From NCBI RefSeq assembly GCF_030936135.1, contig NC_082603.1, forward strand, positions 24,828,880 through 24,892,879: DNA of 64,000 nt, given 5' to 3'. A model generated the notes under the pieces. It searched no databases. It saw only the letters and a program-made list of their open reading frames with translations, and was not told the DNA's origin. Made by a program: the position numbers and the translations under genes. Source of the DNA: Gavia stellata (taxonomy: Eukaryota; Chordata; Aves; Gaviiformes; Gaviidae). Shown here piece after piece: positions 1-10,837 of this stretch; the first letter of the stretch is position 1; every line of letters starts with the position of its first letter.

Positions 1-2026
1 AGTTCAGGAGGGAGACTCGGCATTTGTGGTGACGGATAAAAGTAATGGGAAATGAGACAAGTCAGAGCTGGCAGGGAGTCCTCACTCAAGCCTCATTCAC
101 TGGCACAGCGCTAATCAGATGTGACGCTACACGCTGCTGCACCCAATCGGTGACGGCGTGGCGTGATGTGCTACTCACCAAGGGGCTGCAGCCAGACTCC
201 CGCTATCCATGTGGCTGGAAACACGAAATGTATTTTCTGCTTTGCCCTGGAGATGGTTCAGGATTGAATTCCGAAGTTAATGGTTTAAAAAAAACTTTTA
301 AAAGGAAGAGGCAGAAATGAACCCCTCGCTGCACCCTCACAGCCAGGAGTGGGGTCTTCTTTTCCAGCTGACTAGTGAGGCACAATCCATGCGAGAGACC
401 ACTGCAAATGGCGAATCGAGTATCTCTGCTCTAAAACTGCACGTCCTGCTGAGCCAGCTCACTCCACAACCCCTATGGCTCACCAGAAATGGGGCTCATC
501 TTTACCTCTATTTGCCCACTGTAGAGTTCTGAAGAAACAAAACAAAACAAAACACCACAACAAAAAAACCACCATCCAGAAGGTTGCCCACTCCATACAC
601 ACACCAAGTTAGGATGTTGTTATCTGGAAACCTTGTTATATCACTGTGAAAGTGATGGAAAGATGGGCTTTGAACACAGATAACTGTGTTCCTCACAATC
701 ATCACCAAAAGCAGTAAACTGGACTCTCAGAACGTCAGTAGAGGAGTAAAGAACTGAGAAAAGAGAACAGATGAGAAACAGAAGTTTAGCACATCCCTGC
801 AGCTGTCTTGGTGCTGGTCTCTAATAAAAGTTTAAAAATTTATATATAAAGAAAAATAAGCCTCACTCTTAATTTAAACCAGTAACACAGGAATTTGCAA
901 TATATACCAGCTCTGGTCATGGCCCCAGCAGAGACCCAGATTTTGACTCAAAAGCTCTCATACCACACTCCTGTCTGGAGCATGGCAAATTTCTCATCTC
1001 CACTAGCACTTGTGCTGCTGCTTCGGTCCTCGTATCTCATGTCTCGCTAATCACACCAAGAAAGGCAAGGAGCTACCACTCTGCAGGGAAGAACTGGTGC
1101 TGAGTGCTCCCAGGCTGTGTGCAGTTTATTCAGGCTTCCGACTTGGGGAAACCAATGTCACAGGGAAAACCAAGTAACATTACTAACGAGTTGTGGATGT
1201 CAGTTTAGTATCGGATATGTCAAGCCCATGCTTCACCAGTGTGATAACAACAGCAGTCTTTACCCAGTGCTCTGAGGAAATGAAAAGCTGAAGCGAGATT
1301 ACAGGAATCTAAGTGAATTCAGCACAATATGACACTGATCTGCAAACACCTTATGGATTAGACTAATCTAATTCTTAGACATTTAACTCCATTTTACAAT
1401 AACAATTTTAGGTTGGTGGTCTAACTACTTTCATAACAAAACATGCACATACACTGACACTTGCAGATCCCAGTGCAGGTCCCCACCTGCTACTGTCCAG
1501 ATACAGTCGCCCAGCTGATGAAGATGACCTTAACAATAAGAACACCGATGAAGCATGCCAGACTTGGCTTGTGCTCTCCTTCCAAAGACTACTCTGTGAT
1601 TCACATCCAGTTAGTGTGCCAAGACATCAGAGAGAAAGCCTTGCATGCAGAAGTCAGGTAAGCACCGTTGCTTGATTTGGGTGTACAGAAAGAGTTCCGT
1701 GTATGCACTCAGAAACATCCATCCCTTTGGAAAGTATATTGGATAAAAGGGAAAACATCACAAAGCTCCAGTTTAAACCTTTCTTGGGGTTCTGAAAAGA
1801 TTCATTTGCTATAGGGAATATCCTAGGCAGTGATCTTGCACTGTGCCCAGCACCTACGTGTCTTCTTAAACAGGCCTCCACTCCCAATTATGCATAGCAA
1901 GCAATGATTTCCCTAAGACAGATAGACTAGGGACGGTTGGAGGCTTGTAAGGACAAAGACGCATGCACTACAGGCAAGCATGGAGCAATAAAGCCCAGAA
2001 GAATCTCCCTCCCCTTCCATACTCAC
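1..2026 (-). other. ERI3: ERI3 intron 5 (partial), runs off the left edge
   Basis: This stretch lies downstream, on the minus strand, of the exon ending at 2027 and starts with a GTGAGT donor. I looked on the minus strand for the remaining ERI3 coding sequence, which should include the third exonuclease motif (HSGIDD type) and the C-terminus, and did not find it. Those exons therefore lie left of the window. No repeat or RNA gene is recognisable here. Confidence 0.8.
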
Positions 2027-2118
2027 ATCACTTTCAAATCCCAGTCTCCACAGGTCACAAAAATCGACTTGACGCTGGGATCTAAGAGGCCTTCCTTCGC
2101 CATCCACTCGTCAACCCT
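2027..2118 (-). CDS. ERI3: ERI3 coding exon 5 (Exo II motif)
   Basis: This 92-nt internal exon of the ERI3 3'-5' exoribonuclease reads RVDEWMAKEGLLDPSVKSIF and then VTCGDWDLKV. It matches the ERI3 protein as I know it from mammals, apart from one Ser where mammals have Asn. The GDWD segment is Exo II of the DEDDh fold; the second Asp (about 2038-2040) aligns with the metal-binding Asp of ERI1. The acceptor is a pyrimidine-rich tract ending TTTCAG, with AG at 2120-2119. The donor GTGAGT starts at 2026. The exon begins in phase 0 and ends after AT of a Met codon (phase 2), as expected if the next exon begins with G and encodes the LPGQ segment. Acidic residues here bind catalytic metal in the family; activity cannot be judged from one exon. 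Confidence 0.96.
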
Positions 2119-3599
2119 CTGAAAGGAAGGCAAGAAAAGGGGATGAGTTTTGCAGAGACAGGCCGAGCCACAACAGTTAAACTCAGATAAGCTGCTTGCA
2201 ATCAAGAGAGAAGAAAATTGTGATCTTATCCACCCTCTCCCTCTCTCTCTTCTCTCTTTGCTTGCCATCTCAACAACAGCACGCTTGGACCTTTGAAGAT
2301 TTCTGATAGGAGACATCAGGCAACCAGAGCAGAGATGATCTTATCAGACACCGCAGCAGCTCTGCTCGTGGCAGGATGGAAGTTGTGCAGCGTTAACAGG
2401 ACAATACAACCGCACCGTTACCTGGCATTCCTCCCTCACTTTTCCTTTCCCTTTACCAAACGGGCTCGCAGTGAGCATAACTTGTGTCCCATCCAGTGAA
2501 GAGAAAACACAGGCATCCTGGGACGGCATCCCTCACCTACAGCATTTCTCGCAGGCTCCAATTCATACAGCTCCAAGGGGATATGGGAGAGGGGGAGAAA
2601 TGGAAGGGCTGGGCATACACAGGCACTGTGTGGCAGTAACAAGCAAAGCTACGTGTCCCCTTCCTCAGGCTGGGTCTCTCTTTCCTACTTACAGTTCTGA
2701 GGAGGTGCTTGTTCAGGGTACAGTGTGTATTTAAAGCAAATCCACTATTCCTGATCAACTTCCCACAGGGACAGATATTCTGGATCCACTTCAGAAATGG
2801 GCCACGTTAATCTGGAGGATGCACATCCATCTCTGAGATTAACCAGGAGGAACTAACCTAGACTAAAACCCCTGCACAGACACTTATTCCATCTAGAACT
2901 AGCAAATGGCATGCCCAAAATCTTCTGGTGGCAGGTGACAAGCAATCAGCTGCTATTATACAGCCTCGCTAGCAGCATTTCCAGTGCTTCAGCAAGAGAA
3001 ATCCCTCCTCTTTTCCCCTTGCTTGACACCTTCCACTCCTAGCATGCCCCAGAAGCTGCCTGACCCGAATCTCATTTTAACCTAGAAACATGCTGCTGTA
3101 TGAACACCGTTTCAGTCCAAATAAAAAAAACAATCTACAGAAATGTTTCCACACTGTAAGAAGCTCCCGTAGAAACAGAATGAACCATTTTCTGTAATAC
3201 TCCAGCGGCGATGTACGTTCACCCATCCAGGCAAAGAGGGCTCTCCCTCCTGGGGAAGCAGGCACAGGCATCCCTACGCTTACAGACACACACCACTGCT
3301 ACATGCTCTCTGAAGAGCACCAGGGACCGGGGAGAGTTGGGAGTTTGCACGGATACGAGATGTCACCTCCGCAAAGCACGGTCTTCAGCCTCATGTCACC
3401 GCAGCAGCCTTTCTGGCAGAGGACAGCGCTTCTTTCTGTGACCAATTGTACAATGTTCCTCTAGAGTAAAGCTCCCCACAAAGCAGCATCCAGCCTCTCA
3501 GCCCCATTTTTGCCTCCCTCGGCTGCTGGGATCTTACAGCCAGCCCTGCACAAGGCTTCCTGGAGCAAGGGACAGCAGTGGTAACCTTTCTAAATGCCC

Positions 3600-4010
3600 T
3601 GATGTGAGCGCCCATGAAGTGCTGTCTCCATGGAGAATTTTAAAGCCTTTAATTTGATTTCCTCACATAAGCAATTGTTGCAATTATTCTGATTAGGAAC
3701 AATTAGGTAACACAGCAGTGGAAATCCTGACAGAGACAATGCATCGAACAGCAACCTGCAGCCCGAGCAGGCTCTGCTTGAGGAGGTTTCCTTCACTATT
3801 TGACTACCAACAAAAGCTATTGATAGAGAAATACTTCCAAGCTAATTAAGCCCTAAATGCTGTAGAGGAACTCAACATTAAGCAGATGGCATTATTAGGG
3901 CTATATCTGCATTTGCACATCCTCCAGATTAGATTTTAGAGGCATATTCTTTCTATACTACATGTATTATTGAGCATTTAAATAGGTAGAAAAAATTAAT
4001 TTAATAAAGT
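3600..4010. promoter_or_regulatory. candidate conserved non-coding element, ERI3 intron 4
   Basis: About 400 bases of non-repetitive, AT-rich sequence dense in motifs such as GCAATTGTTGCAATTATT (about 3671-3688), CTAATTAAG (3842) and CAGATTAGATTTTAG (3925). This texture is typical of vertebrate enhancers that bind homeodomain or SOX factors, and unlike the surrounding C/A-rich intron. No alignment could be run, so conservation is inferred from texture only. Confidence 0.3.
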
Positions 4011-4179
4011 GCTGAGGGAGGGGAAAGAAAACGAAGGCAGAAGCTCCCACAGCAGTGGTCTCAAGCAATGTCTTGGTGCTTTAAAACTGGCTCAAGCAAG
4101 AATCGCCTCTTCTCCTATCTACTGGCAGGAGTTTGGATATCTTGTCAGCACCCTTGACATGAACAGCTGGAGATGACAG

Positions 4180-4275
4180 ATCAATGGTTCAATACTCTCA
4201 GCAGCGTGTCACCAACGTGACAGCAAATGTTATTCTAATGAAGCTGTAATCATAGTCAAATTACGCGGTTCAATT
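4180..4275. promoter_or_regulatory. candidate conserved element next to ERI3 exon 4
   Basis: A short non-repetitive block carrying two similar motifs, GGTTCAATACTCTCAGCA (about 4187) and GGTTCAATTCTCAGCA (about 4268), flanking an AT-rich core with CTAATGAAGCTGTAATCAT. It lies about 90 bases downstream of the exon 4 donor on the minus strand, so it could be a splicing regulator or an enhancer. The paired motifs resemble a Pol III B box, but no A box or cloverleaf is visible, so a tRNA is unlikely. Confidence 0.22.
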
Positions 4276-4365
4276 CTCAGCAAGGGGAGGGTGCAGGGAG
4301 AGAGATGAAGAGGGGACGACAGGACCAGAGGTCAGAGTTCGGGAACTAAAGGTTACTCTGCTTAC

Positions 4366-4425
4366 CTCAAGCACTTGCTGGAGGCTTGGCTGCCCATCCA
4401 CCATGCCTTGAATAATCCCAGTCAG
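4366..4425 (-). CDS. ERI3: ERI3 coding exon 4
   Basis: A 60-nt exon encoding LTGIIQGMVDGQPSLQQVLE, the segment between Exo I and Exo II in ERI-family exonucleases. It is too short to show up as an ORF and was found by following the protein between neighbouring exons. The acceptor CATTTCAG sits just upstream (AG at 4427-4426) and the donor GTAAG follows at 4365. Both boundaries are phase 0, so it joins cleanly to exon 3 (ending FCTE) and exon 5 (starting RVDEW). The order matches mammalian ERI3 with one conservative change (Gly for Ala). Confidence 0.94.
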
Positions 4426-7400
4426 CTGAAATGAGAGACAAACAGAAAGCAGCCGTCAGAGCAGCATTCAAAAGATCATTAGAGAGGTCTCCTCTCCTGT
4501 CCATCTCGCTGCAACCAAAACATCCTCCTGTGACCCACGTGGACATTGCTGAGAAGCCAGCCACAGCAGAGTGACCCTGACAGCTCCACAGCCACGGGCA
4601 AGGGCACAGCTTCATCCCAAACACAGAAATGTAGGGGGGCTCCTGCCCACACCATACGCCAGCAAACTCTCAACAGGGCAGGATCCACTTGGGGAGCAGT
4701 GGTGCCCTCTGCTTGAAGCACCAGCACGATGCCCAAAATGCTGCCTTTTTTCAACACACATTTCACCAGTTTTGAAGTTGCCCTGACTTACACAGGCAGC
4801 AGTAACTACTGGGGTCTCTGGCCATTCCCCTGCTACCACGGTGACACCAAAATTGCACAGTGTTAGATGAACAGAAAAGACCACCATTGGTAAGTGAGAC
4901 CCAGAGCGGACCCAGTCATCCTCCCCTGCGCTGGGCAGCCAGCACACGCGCTTTCCCAGAGTCCGTCACAGCATCCCCCTGCATTTCGAAACTGTATTTA
5001 AAACAACTGAATGAAATCTGAAGAAAATCACTTTCTTCCAGAACCCTGGTCCACACTATTTTTCAGGAGGTTCCTTAGGAACAGGTCCTGCCAACAGATA
5101 GTCCTACTGACTGTACCCAGACTGCTTGGCTGTTTAAAGCTAGACACATGCATAAAAAGATGCAGTCTCATGGGCCTCTGCCTGTGTCTGCCCAGGATAG
5201 CTTGGGGCACATGGAAAACAGATATTTTTTCTGTCTGCCTTCCAACTGACAAAACTGTCTTTTAACATATTGAGTATCGGAGGTCAGTAGCTTGCCATCA
5301 ATGCACCCAAGTAATTAAAAAAATCATTATTAAAACAAGTGCACACTACAGGATTTCACTTCATACGGCACTTTCCTGAAGCTACACATCTCACACGTTT
5401 TCATAAAATAAAGGTCAAACACAGCCTAGGAGCATGCCCTGCTGCCTGCACACGCACCCAAGCCTCCAGAAGCCATAGCGTCCAGTCGAGAGGTGCTGAC
5501 AGCCCCACCACCACCCAGGAGTAACCCTTCCACAGACCAGCTCAACCTACTCGTACGTAAAACATAAGCCCTCTCACAAGCCACAAGGCTCTGCTTTATT
5601 AAATGTGTGGCAACTGAAAGAAGCTCAACAGTTTCTACTTCTGCGTTTCTTTGGCTGCTTGGCTTACAGCACTGAACTCGAAGGAAGGAAAAAAAAAAAA
5701 GAGATTAAACTCCAATTAAACTGTAATTACATTTAATGAATACCAAATACCTGACTCACTGAATAAGCTGTAAGTGGAAAGATTATTTTCTCATAGTGAC
5801 TTCGACGGAATGGTAATATACACCTTTTAGGGAAAGTATTTTAATTTTAAGAATGCAGAGTTCCTCTAGGTGGGTTTCTCAAGTTCATCAAGCCATTATG
5901 AGGTGGAATTTTAAGGAAGTGGAGGGACGCAGACACTCTTTTGTATTCCAGAAACTGGTTTTATATTAATCTGTATTTTAACTGGGTAACACCTGCTACC
6001 TACAGACTTCCCATACTCTGAGAGGCAAATAGATTTGAGACATTAACGCACGGCTCTTTAGAGCAGTTTTTAAAGCTCACTGGCTTGTTTTTTGCTTTTC
6101 TTGCTGTCTTCCTCTCCATGCATTCGCCTGGCAGAGGTGGACAGCTCACCTACTGCAAATTGCTGGCACTGCTTCTCAGAGGGCAGCTCAAATCAAACCT
6201 CTGGAAGTGGCTGAAAGATGAGCTTTTGGGAAAGGACTACGGAATCATAGAATAGTTTGGGTTGGAAGGGACCTTTAAAGTTCATCTAGTCCACAACCCC
6301 CCACCCCGCAATGAGCAGGAACATCTTCAACTAGATCAGGTTGCTCAGAGCCCCATCCAGTCTGACCTTCAATGTTTCCAGGGATGGGGCATCTATGGGC
6401 AACCTGTTCTAGTGTTTCACCACCCTCATTGTAAAAAATTTCTTCCTTATATTTAGTCTGAATCTACCCTCTTTCAGTTTAAAACCATAATCCCTTGTCC
6501 CATCGCAACAGGCCCTACTAAAAAGTCTGTACCCGTTTTTCTTATAAGCCCCCTTTAAAGTACGGAAAGGCCACAATAAGGTCTCCCTGGAGCCTTCTCT
6601 GCTGCAGGCTGAACAACCCCAACTCTCTCAGCCTTTCCTCACAGGAGAGGTGTGCCATCTCTCTGATCATTTTTGTGGCCCTCCTCTGGACCCGCTCCAA
6701 CAGGTCCATGTCTTTCCTGTACTACGGATGACTGGCAACCTTTCAGTATCGTGGCCAGCACTGATGTAAATGGCTTCTACCGCTCCGGGCACCTTCAAGA
6801 CTGCATCTGTTCAGCACCGCACCCTGATGGCCATAGGAGAACAGGGTGAAATGTCCTCATCCGGACATTTCCCATCAGGAGGAGGGAGGGACGGGAAGGC
6901 AGACGCAGAGGTCCCACCAAAGAGTCACTGCTTGATCTTGCCCAAGACGTCTTCCATCCTTCCCTGCCAGGCCAAGCGAAGTATCAACTTATCTGTACAA
7001 GAACACATCGCCAAGCACACACGCACGCAAGATTCATGCTGCAGAAATCCCACACACGAATACAAAGGGATATACCTGCTCCATGGGTACATTTCAATAC
7101 AGGTCAGAGAGTGCTCAAAAGGGACCACATTTCTACTCTCTCAGACTTTCTCATCCTTTCTGTTATCAGTTATGTCCATCTGTAACACCCAACCTAGTGC
7201 ATTGGATCTCTGCAGCACTATCTAGTCTTGCAGCTTTGATAAAGTATAAAAACATAAAACTGCACAATTATAAAGTTTCACTGGCGATCTCAAGAAGCAC
7301 ATGGTACTTGGGAACATAAACAAGCTATAAGGCATTTATCTTTTTGTACTTCTATTGTCGGTTCCTTCAGGAAAAAAATCAATAAGAATTAATCATAAAA

Positions 7401-10400
7401 AGACAGCAAAGTACCATGAAAAAGCCTGTACAAGCACCTTCTGTGTAGAGGGAACCTTTCACTTAAGTTCCTGGCATGAACTTTCTTAGGCATCAAACCA
7501 CTTGTTCCTTCCAAAAGGGCATGATGAGCTTTATATACCTAACAACATCTTTTAACCACTTGCAAGCACTTTCCACCTTCTCTGTCTAAACATTCAGCAC
7601 ACCCCTCATCATAACCAAGCCTCATGACCTGTTGTTTTACAGAAGCAGGTCAAGAGAAAGGGGACCATATGAGGGCTAAAGAGTGAGCCAGCACTGGAAG
7701 ACGTGTGGGGAGTCAGAGGAACCTCCTGTAGCCAGGGGAGAGCACAGACACACCAAAAGCTAAGCAAAGAGACGCCTTGAGGGTGACCATGAGCCCTCCA
7801 CCCTTGCAGACACCCTTCCCGTGCTGTGCTGTCTTCGTCAGGAATGAAGAGAGATGTGAGAGGTACTCCAGACCCAAGGAGTAACGTCAAGCAACCCCGG
7901 TAATCCTCCCACACACAGTCTATACTACGCAGTCCTACTGCTTCCTGGCAAAGGCGGCGAGCGGAGGGGAAAGGGGAAAGCAGCAGCACAGCAGACAAGC
8001 TCCAGTGTAATGTCAACACCACTGCTTTTCCTACAGAGTTTATCTGGGAAACCATCGTATTTCTACTCCAAGACAGTTTGCTGATTACCTAAGCACTTGT
8101 CTCTGGTGTACAATCTGATAATCAGGCCTGGTCTTTCTTTGTAGACAAAGAGGCCAATAAATCTCACCCTTTGTAAGCAGAGGTGCCTAGACAAAGCCCT
8201 TTACTGGCATTTAGCAAAATGGTTATTTTTCAGAAAACATAAAACAGCTGAAAGTCAATGGCAAACGCTGGAGCTGTGCAGGCAGCGGCTCCACAGGAGC
8301 TGGACACACAGCACGCCCCAGCTGTGTCCCCGGGGTCTCAGGGGAACCTACACCAGCGGCACGGGGCTGACCCCTGCGCCTGCCTAGCAGGAGCCACCGA
8401 CCCCACAGGTCTCTACGCAGCCAGTACAGCCTCCGCAAAAAAGCAGCTGCAAATACAAAAGGATATTTTTGCAACTGTTTAGTAAAGTCAGCCTCAGATA
8501 CGGGCCCAGGGACAAGCCCAGTTACCTCTCCAGCACGATCTTACTCCCTGGACCTCACGGCGGCCCCTGCAACATGCAGGGTGACTGCCGAGCCAGGAGG
8601 GACATGGGCCATGCTGTGCACTGAGCAGCACAGGCGCAGTGGGGGGTTGCCCAGGAGCCAGTGGCTTCCAGGCTAGGATTAAAACCAGCTCCCTAACCCA
8701 CGCTGTTAATAACAGAGAACTTGCCAAACCCGGTGAGTTGGACCGTTTTGTGCCACCGATACACACCGGTGGGGGTTCTGCGATCATTTTGCCTGCTGGC
8801 CTCAGCACTGCCGATTTTTATCCAACTCTGGATACAAGACACCAGACCGACGTCAGCAGCAGAATCTGCAGTGCAACACTGCAGCTGGGATGCCCGTGCC
8901 CATCCTGGGGACTCCTGCAAATGCACGGCCAGCACACACACACAGCCTTGCTTGCTGAAGGGCTCCATGCAGGAGACACAAACCTGCAAAGACACAAACA
9001 GCTGCTCCAGGCTCCTGAGAGCAAGAGAAGGCAGAGAAACTGGCACCACAGTGACGAAGCATTAGATGGGCTGAACGTCTCTGTCACAAGCTTGGTGTCC
9101 AGAGAACCTCTCAATGTCCTCGGGCTGCAGCAGGCTGGAGGCTCCGTTCAGCTCGGACAGCCATACCAAGCAAGTCATGCAGGCTCTTGTGCAACAGCAG
9201 AGCTGCAACCTTTAGCAGCAGGAGAAAGGACGCAACAGAGGAATTTCCAAAAAAAGGAATTTCGGTGGGAGTTAATAGGTGAGACGACTTCTCTCTAGAA
9301 TTTAGATGACATGCAAAATGGACATTTTGGGCCCTACTCTAGAAGATGACGTTGCTTTTAGCAAAGATCAGGTGCAAGCTGTGAGATTTATCACAACTGT
9401 ACAAGCATATGTCCAGCAAGTCTCATGGGGATAAGGACAGCCAAAGTAGTTGTCCAGCCTTCTAGCATTAAGGCTGCAAAACCATTTCCATTATAGCCCT
9501 CTGTTTTCACACATTTATAGCTTTCTGAAAGCCTCTCTCCTGGGAATAATGTTTTATGCGCTTAGTCTTTTTTTTTTTTTTAAAGTTTAAATAAAATACC
9601 TTCAGCTGGTTTTTAGTTACAAAAGAATAAAAAAAAAAAAAGTATTTTACAATGTGGAAATATGGAAGGAGCTGGTTGGTCCTGGAGGGGACTCCACCTA
9701 ACACAGAGGAGTCATTTTTCGTCAAGTTAGTACACATGGGGCAAACACTTCAAGGACCTAAACCTGCAGCCATGGAGGTCAGGGAAAACACACCATGGTG
9801 TTAGTGATCCCAGATGAGACCAGGACAGAATGAAGAACTTGGATAGCCTGTACTTCGGTCGCTGAGCTGGCCAATATTGAAACAGTAGAGTAACAAGAAA
9901 AAACCCAAAGCAAAAGGAACTTAGAAACTTTGCTTTAACGGCTACAGCAGGGAGGAATAACACACTTGCAGAAAGTTAACTTTGTGTTGAATGAAGAAAA
10001 TATAATAAAAAAAAGACAAAACCAAAAAACAACCTCTGCCCCCATATTCCTTTGAACCACCAGGAATCGCGTTTACCACCTCCATCCTCTCATCTGTACC
10101 TGGGGAAACGTGGCTGCAGCTCGAGAGCAGCTGTCCTCAGCAATGAGAGTAACCAAGTAACAAGAGGCCACTTCTCCAACAATCATTTCAAGTGCCCCAC
10201 AAGCACAACATCAAAAAGAAAGTCTTAAAAATACAGACATGGGTTACCCCACCTCTCTGAAGGACTCATCAAATCCCAACAGGCAGGCCCAGAGGAGAGT
10301 CATTTACAGCCTCTGAACCATGCAGCAGTACGACACTTTCTTCCCTCGGACCACGCTCTCTCTGACCTTCCCCACCACAGCAGCACGGCAAAAAATCACA

Positions 10401-10720
10401 AAGAGCTCACGGAGAGGCTAAAGGATTCTGAGCATCAGCTAACATGAGTGGTTTTATTTTATGGTCACCCAGGAAGACATTCATTACTTGTAAATACAAC
10501 TGATCTTAGTTAGCAGATCATAGATAGAGCTATTTATTAATCCAAACTGAGGTCTTTACATGCTACTGCAATGACAAAAATATGATTCCCCTTGTTCTTA
10601 ATGCTGGCATGACACGCTGCCTTGCAGCCACACTGTGAAGAGGCGACCCCAACCCCTGGTGCAATGGAAACCTGCTTCCCAGGGAGACTCTTGGAGCACT
10701 GGGGAACCTTTGCACTTTAC
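4426..10720 (-). other. ERI3: ERI3 intron 3
   Basis: A 6.3-kb intron that contains the best-preserved CR1 copy of the window (6241-6735). The GC-rich piece at about 8250-9300 is open in several frames on both strands, but it has no protein similarity I recognise and no splice-site support. The rest holds only A- and T-runs (for example near 5690, 9572 and 9630). Confidence 0.85.
6241..6735 (-). mobile_element. CR1 LINE fragment, 3' end, 5'-truncated
   Basis: The plus strand begins GAATCATAGAATAGTTTGGG, followed by the TTGGAAGGGACCTTTAAAG motif. This is the reverse complement of the conserved CR1 3' end, so the element lies on the minus strand. Further landmarks are the TGTAAAAAATTTCTTCCTTATAT block (about 6430) and CCTCCTCTGGACCCGCTCCA (about 6681). 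About 0.5 kb remains, a 5' truncation typical of CR1, with no intact ORF. It is the least diverged repeat in the window and the main clue that the genome is avian. Confidence 0.93.
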
Positions 10721-10837
10721 CTCTGTACAGAAGGGCGTAAGCTGGGGATGCACCACAGGCTGAACATACATGTGAAAGGTGGATTCGATCTCCATCGTCC
10801 TGCCATTCAGCTTCAGGATAGGGAATTCGATGATTTC
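10721..10837 (-). CDS. ERI3: ERI3 coding exon 3
   Basis: A 117-nt exon of exactly 39 codons, beginning EIIEFPILKLNGRTMEIEST and ending HPQLTPFCTE, essentially identical to mammalian ERI3. It continues the DEDDh fold just after the Exo I motif; the EFP segment follows the first metal-binding site and the HPQLTPFC segment is strongly conserved among ERI1-like enzymes. The acceptor is CCTATTCAG (AG at 10839-10838) and the donor GTAAAG begins at 10720. Both ends are phase 0, consistent with exon 2 ending IHPQ and exon 4 starting LTG. Confidence 0.97.

Larger units (their letters stand above)
2119..4365 (-). other. ERI3: ERI3 intron 4
   Basis: A 2.2-kb intron between coding exons 4 and 5. The segment 3600-4010 is unusually AT-rich and repeat-free, with several homeodomain-type TAAT and CAATTA cores, and may be a conserved non-coding element (listed separately). 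Otherwise nothing recognisable. Confidence 0.85.

Noticed and set aside
4180..4275. Possible tRNA gene suggested by two GGTTCAAT B-box-like motifs
   Set aside because: No A box at the right distance and no stem pairing; left as a possible regulatory block.
8639..9298. 219-codon plus-strand open frame in ERI3 intron 3
   Set aside because: Composition and the presence of equally long frames on the other strand indicate GC-rich intronic noise.
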